Of a DNA stretch of 64,000 bases, positions 60,418 to 64,000 are shown in pieces (within the stretch, counting starts at the first letter, position 1; each line of letters starts with the position of its first letter). The position numbers were made by a program, and so were the translations under genes. Source of the stretch: CAVSUZ01 sp963791885 (lineage in GTDB: Bacteria; Pseudomonadota; Alphaproteobacteria; Acetobacterales; Acetobacteraceae); the NCBI GenBank assembly GCA_963791885.1, contig CAWBUL010000004.1:310001-374000 (forward strand), written 5' to 3'. The notes under the pieces are model-generated. The model was given only the letters and a program-made list of their open reading frames with translations. It made no database searches and was not told where the DNA came from.

Positions 60418-63400
60418 TCAGCGCTGGAACAGCCCGCGCAGAAATCCGGGTGTCAGTGCGGTCAGCGGATTGACCCGCACCGCCGGATTCTCCAGCGCGC
60501 CCGTCATGGTGTAGCTGGCCGCGAACAATCCGCCGCCTTGCTCCGAGCGGAAAAGCCGTCCCACCAGCGGCATCCGTCCAAGCAGGGAGTTGAAGAAATA
60601 CGCCGGCACGACCGTGCCCTGAAGATCGACAGTGGAGGCGTCGAAATCGATCGCTCCCTTGGCGGTCAGGCCCAATGACGAGCTGGAAGCTCTTGCATCC
60701 GTCAGATGGAGCACACCGTCAGAGTAGCGAAACGGGGCGTTCAGGCGCGTGAATTGCAGGCCCGGCCCGCGCATCGCATCGACCAGCCCATACAGCGTCA
60801 TGGCCTGCAGCAGCTTGCCCAAAGCCGCCCCGTTCTGCACCCGGAAGTCGTTCAGCTCCAACGTGCCCGATAAAGTTGCGGACAACGTCGCCGGCGAGCG
60901 CTCATCCTGATAGCGGCCGGAGATCGCCAGCCGGCCCCCGTTCACCGTGCTCAGCAGGTCAAGGCCGCGGAGCAGCGCCCCGCCATCCGCCGCGCTCACC
61001 TGCAGCGTGCGCTGAGATCCGGCGGGCGCAATGACGACCAGCACCGGCTGACCAGGTCCCGTGGCGCCCTGGATCCGCAGATCGCGGAACCGTTCGCCGT
61101 CATTCACCGCATGCATCGCGAAGCCGGAAAGCTGCTCACCATGCGCCAGGATCACGCGGTCGAACCGGGCATTGATTGCCCAGGGTGGCCCGCGCTCAGG
61201 CTTGGCCGATGCGTGCCCGACCGAAGGCGATGGGCGGGTCAGTCTCGGCGAGAGATCGAGACTGGAGCCCGAAACGGTGGCGGTCGTGGGAATGGTCTCG
61301 TCGCCCAGATTGACGCTGGCCTGCCCTCGGGTCCGCCCCAGCGTAAGGCGATCCGCACGGACCTCGGTCAGACGGCCATCCTGGAACGTCCCGTTGCCCT
61401 GCAGCAGAAGATCGGGGCCGCTGACATCGATCGTGTCCAGCCGCTGAGGCACATCCTTCGCCATCGTCAGGACGAACCGGGCGGAGGCCGGGGTGCCGGG
61501 CGGCTTGCGCCACGCCAGCGCATCCACTTTTAACGTCGCATCCCGCAAATTGACCTGCGCCTGCAGCACGCCCGTGCCGTTCCGGCGTTCGGCCAGGCTG
61601 GCGGTCATCGGCAAGATCCCGCTCACCGCCCCGCCTGTGGACAGACCAGCCGCCGCGAGCTGTGCGGCGGTGGGACTGCCCTTAAGGTCCACTTTTTCCA
61701 CTGTCTGATCCGGCGGGCCGGCGCGGAAATCCATCTTGGCTGCGATGTCGGCCGGCACTCCGCCCATCGTTCCGCGGCCCTGAAGGGTCAAGCCGTCATT
61801 GCTGGCCGTCAGCTCGAAATCGCCCTGTGACAGCGTCTGCCCGGCGAGCACATCCGGCAGGTGCAGTCCCGACAGGCGGCTTTGGGTCGTGATGGCGACC
61901 TGGTCGATGCGCAGGGGGTTCACCAGTGGAAATCCGACGCTGACTGTCCCGTCGACCCGCCCATCGGCGTTGCGGATCGGCACTGTCGAGTGCGCAAGCA
62001 GGTTCATGCCGGGACTCGAGAGAAGACCAAGGACGGTGGGCAGCGGACCGGACAGGTGAAGGTCCACGCTTGCGTTCTGGTTCGGCTGATCGAGCCCGGT
62101 GATCCGCACCGTGCCGCCCTCGATCTTCAGCGGCGCCGCGCCGGGCGCATTGGGCAGTTGCTGACCGGAGGCGATATCGATCGCGAGCGATCCCGGATCC
62201 TGGACGCGCAGAACCGCCTGGCCGTTCACCGCGGGGGGCGCGGGACGAAGCCAGTGCACCGTCAGTCCGTCGCCCGGGAGGGTGCCGCTGATTCGGTTCA
62301 CCTGAACGGTATCGAGATTGTCGTCGGTGACGAGTTGCAGGGAGACTTGGCCGTTATGCGCCGTGCCGTCGGTGATGTTCGTCGTCACCCAGCGGCGCGC
62401 GTCATGCGCCACGGCCGTCGGCCAGAGCGCCGGCAGGTCGGCGAAGTGCAACCGGTCGATCCCGAGTGACAGGCTGGCGTCGATCGCGCTGCCCGTGCGA
62501 TGGGCGGAGCCGGAGACCACGACCGTGCTCAGCGCGTCCGAGGATGGCGGGTGGATCGTCAAACGCAGCGGATCGAGCGTCACGGCGTCCGGCGTGCCGC
62601 TGATGTGCATCGTCGCGCCGGTCAGTACCCGCGTCAGTGCCCATCATGTGCAGCGTCCCGGGGCCGGACGTGAGGTGGACGTCGAACCCGGTCTTATCCG
62701 GCCCGGAATCCACAGTGCCTCGGCCATTGACGGCGGCATCGAACCCGCTGAGTGCCCCGAGTGCCGGCATCGCCCGAGAGAGAGCGGCGGGGCTAAGCCC
62801 CGTGAAGTCGAAGGCGAGGGACTCGTTGTCGGAACCTGCGGGCAGCGCCGCCGCGCCATTGATTCTGGCTTGCGCACCGGCGAGTTGGATGGTCGCGCTT
62901 GCAGTCGCGGTCAGCCCGCTTTCCGACGATCGGGCCAGATCGACTTCGACGCCGTCGGCGCTCCAGGTCTGACCGGCGGCAATCGTTCCGTCCTGAATGC
63001 GCAGCTCGGAAACGGCGCGCAGGTCGGGCGTGCGCGCGAGGAAGGCGCGCAAAGATCTCGGGTCCACCGGGGCCACCGAAGGGGGTACGCTGTCGGCAGT
63101 GGGCGGCACATCGAACCGGGGGTGATCGAGGACGATCGACCGTGGCTCGAAACGTCCCTCCAGCAGCGGAAGGACGGCAAGCGCGATGCGCGCCTCCGGA
63201 ATTTCGACCGTGCCCCCAGCCGGCGGCCGCACCGTCAGATTGCGCAGCCGCACGTCGATCGGCAATTCAAGTCCCTCGCTGAACCCCTCCCAGAACACGC
63301 CTGCTTCGCCCAGCGTCACTGTCCCCGGGGCGGCGACACGGGCGAGTTCCGATCGAATTCTGCTCGGTCAGCCACGGCGATTCCAGCGGACGCACCGATA

Positions 63401-63560
63401 GGCGCCAGGTCAGCGCGGCGATCGCGACGGCCAGGACCAATGGAAGCCCCAGGCCCACGGACAGAATCCGGGCGGTCAGCCCTCCATAGCGCCGGGCGCC
63501 GCGCCTAAAACCTGTGTCGGGGCGCGCTCCAATTCGCGGCTGCGGCGGCGCAGCGCTCAA
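60418..63560 (-). pseudogene. YhdP/AsmA-like envelope protein, two frameshifts
   Basis: Three frames form one protein of about 1,040 residues of the AsmA/YhdP group, which forms long beta-groove bridges for phospholipid transport to the outer membrane. The N-terminus has a membrane helix, ARILSVGLGLPLVLAVAIAA. The middle is rich in short beta strands. The C-terminal DUF3971/AsmA end reads FRVQNGAALGKLLQAMTLYG and NPAVRVNPLTALTPGFLRG. Breaks lie at about 63357-63365 (TE to RIRSELARV) and 62637-62643 (HMMG to ALTRVLTGA), each one extra base. The start at 63560 overlaps the hydrolase gene by 56 nt. Confidence 0.72.
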
Positions 63561-64000
63561 CGTCCTCCTCCAGCATGAGGCGATCTTTCACCAGGCCACG
63601 TGCCGCGGCCCGGATCGCTTCGACATACGCCGCTTCGGCCGGATAGCGTTCGGCCAGCGACGGCCTCGGATCTCCGGTAGCGCGCCGTTCGGATTCTGTG
63701 GCGGCGAATGGAATGCTGCTCCCCTCGAATCGCAGCAGAGCACCATGGCCGAAGCCGGGTGCACGCAGGTTCCATCCCGTATACGTGGCGAGAGGCGCGG
63801 CGACCATGGGTGCCCGTACACCGGCCACATCGTTGCCGTCCCGGTCCGGGGCGGGCACCAGCACGGTGTACGACTTGCCGACCACCATGTGCGGCGGCTC
63901 CTGCAGAATCCCCGCCTCTTCCTGCGGACCAAAATCGAGCAGCGGCAGCGCGTTGGGCGCGACCGGCAGCGCCACGCCGGGGATCGAAGGAAACTGACGT
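63505..64000 (-). CDS. Alpha/beta-hydrolase-domain protein, C-terminal fragment
   Basis: The 3' 164 codons of a gene that runs off the right edge. The visible part has ALPLLDFGPQEEAGILQEPP, VPAPDRDGNDVAGVRAPMVA, YTGWNLRAPGFGHGAL and the end helix region RYPAEAAYVEAIRAAARGLV. This resembles the C-terminal end of the large alpha/beta-hydrolase (Abhydrolase_10) secreted proteins. The nucleophile region is outside the window. It precedes and overlaps the YhdP-like gene on the same strand. Confidence 0.7.
   Translation of the reverse strand, partial: RQFPSIPGVALPVAPNALPLLDFGPQEEAGILQEPPHMVVGKSYTVLVPAPDRDGNDVAGVRAPMVAAPLATYTGWNLRAPGFGHGALLRFEGSSIPFAATESERRATGDPRPSLAERYPAEAAYVEAIRAAARGLVKDRLMLEEDVERCAAAAANWSAPRHRF

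Noticed and set aside
62318..63508. 396-codon plus-strand frame
   Set aside because: Antisense shadow of the YhdP-like protein with no start context or family motif.
1..64000. CRISPR array, tRNA, rRNA, prophage or insertion sequence
   Set aside because: I saw no regularly spaced direct repeats, no cloverleaf-like tRNA motif, and no transposase, integrase or phage structural gene. A systematic search was not possible by eye.

Overview
The window is 64 kb of GC-rich, densely packed bacterial DNA. Gene families such as a hopanoid-locus-type nucleosidase, a Hint_2-type secreted protein, DUF983 beside ctaE, DUF2237 and DUF899 suggest an alphaproteobacterium, most likely Rhodospirillales/Acetobacteraceae. 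That placement is inference; no rRNA or tRNA gene was recognised here.

Layout. 1-6.2 kb: a minus-strand operon (thioesterase, SDR, amidase), an enolase-superfamily enzyme, broken inositol-monophosphatase-like and aldo/keto-reductase genes, and DUF2237 and DUF899 proteins. 6.2-14 kb: a BON-domain protein with a long low-complexity region, an SLC13-type permease, an MFS/NIPSNAP operon and a frameshifted TPR-sulfotransferase. 14-26 kb: transport and amide catabolism, with an M20 peptidase, a complete branched-chain-type ABC importer whose two ATPases are fused, a lactonase-like MBL hydrolase, an MNT/HEPN pair, an orphan peptide-type binding protein and a two-subunit N,N-dimethylformamidase. 26-32 kb: a marR-emrA-emrB efflux operon, then housekeeping rplY, pth and ychF. 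32-42 kb: RidA, a dead VOC gene, a methyltransferase/GT9/efflux/Nudix/cycloisomerase run, a second emrAB and a nucleosidase. 42-54.5 kb: cysD-cysNC sulfate activation, a TTC38-like protein, a phosphodiesterase, a degenerate HATPase protein, GST, HD protein, engB and a triple-PAS hybrid kinase. 54.5-64 kb: a SnoaL-like protein, a large Hint/cysteine-hydrolase surface protein, GT2, DUF983, ctaE, a YhdP/AsmA-like giant and the 3' end of an alpha/beta-hydrolase.

Two patterns cut across the window. First, three families of short hairpin repeats, two copies each (3108/48627, 16799/30686, 20134/58074), all sit on or within about 10 nt of the stop codon of the gene upstream, in the same orientation as that gene. 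Some supply the stop codon or the C-terminal residues. Second, at least nine single-base-type frameshifts break seven otherwise intact genes, which points either to sequence errors or to very recent decay. The strongest functional leads are the Hint/cysteine-hydrolase protein, the dimethylformamidase cluster and the repeat families.
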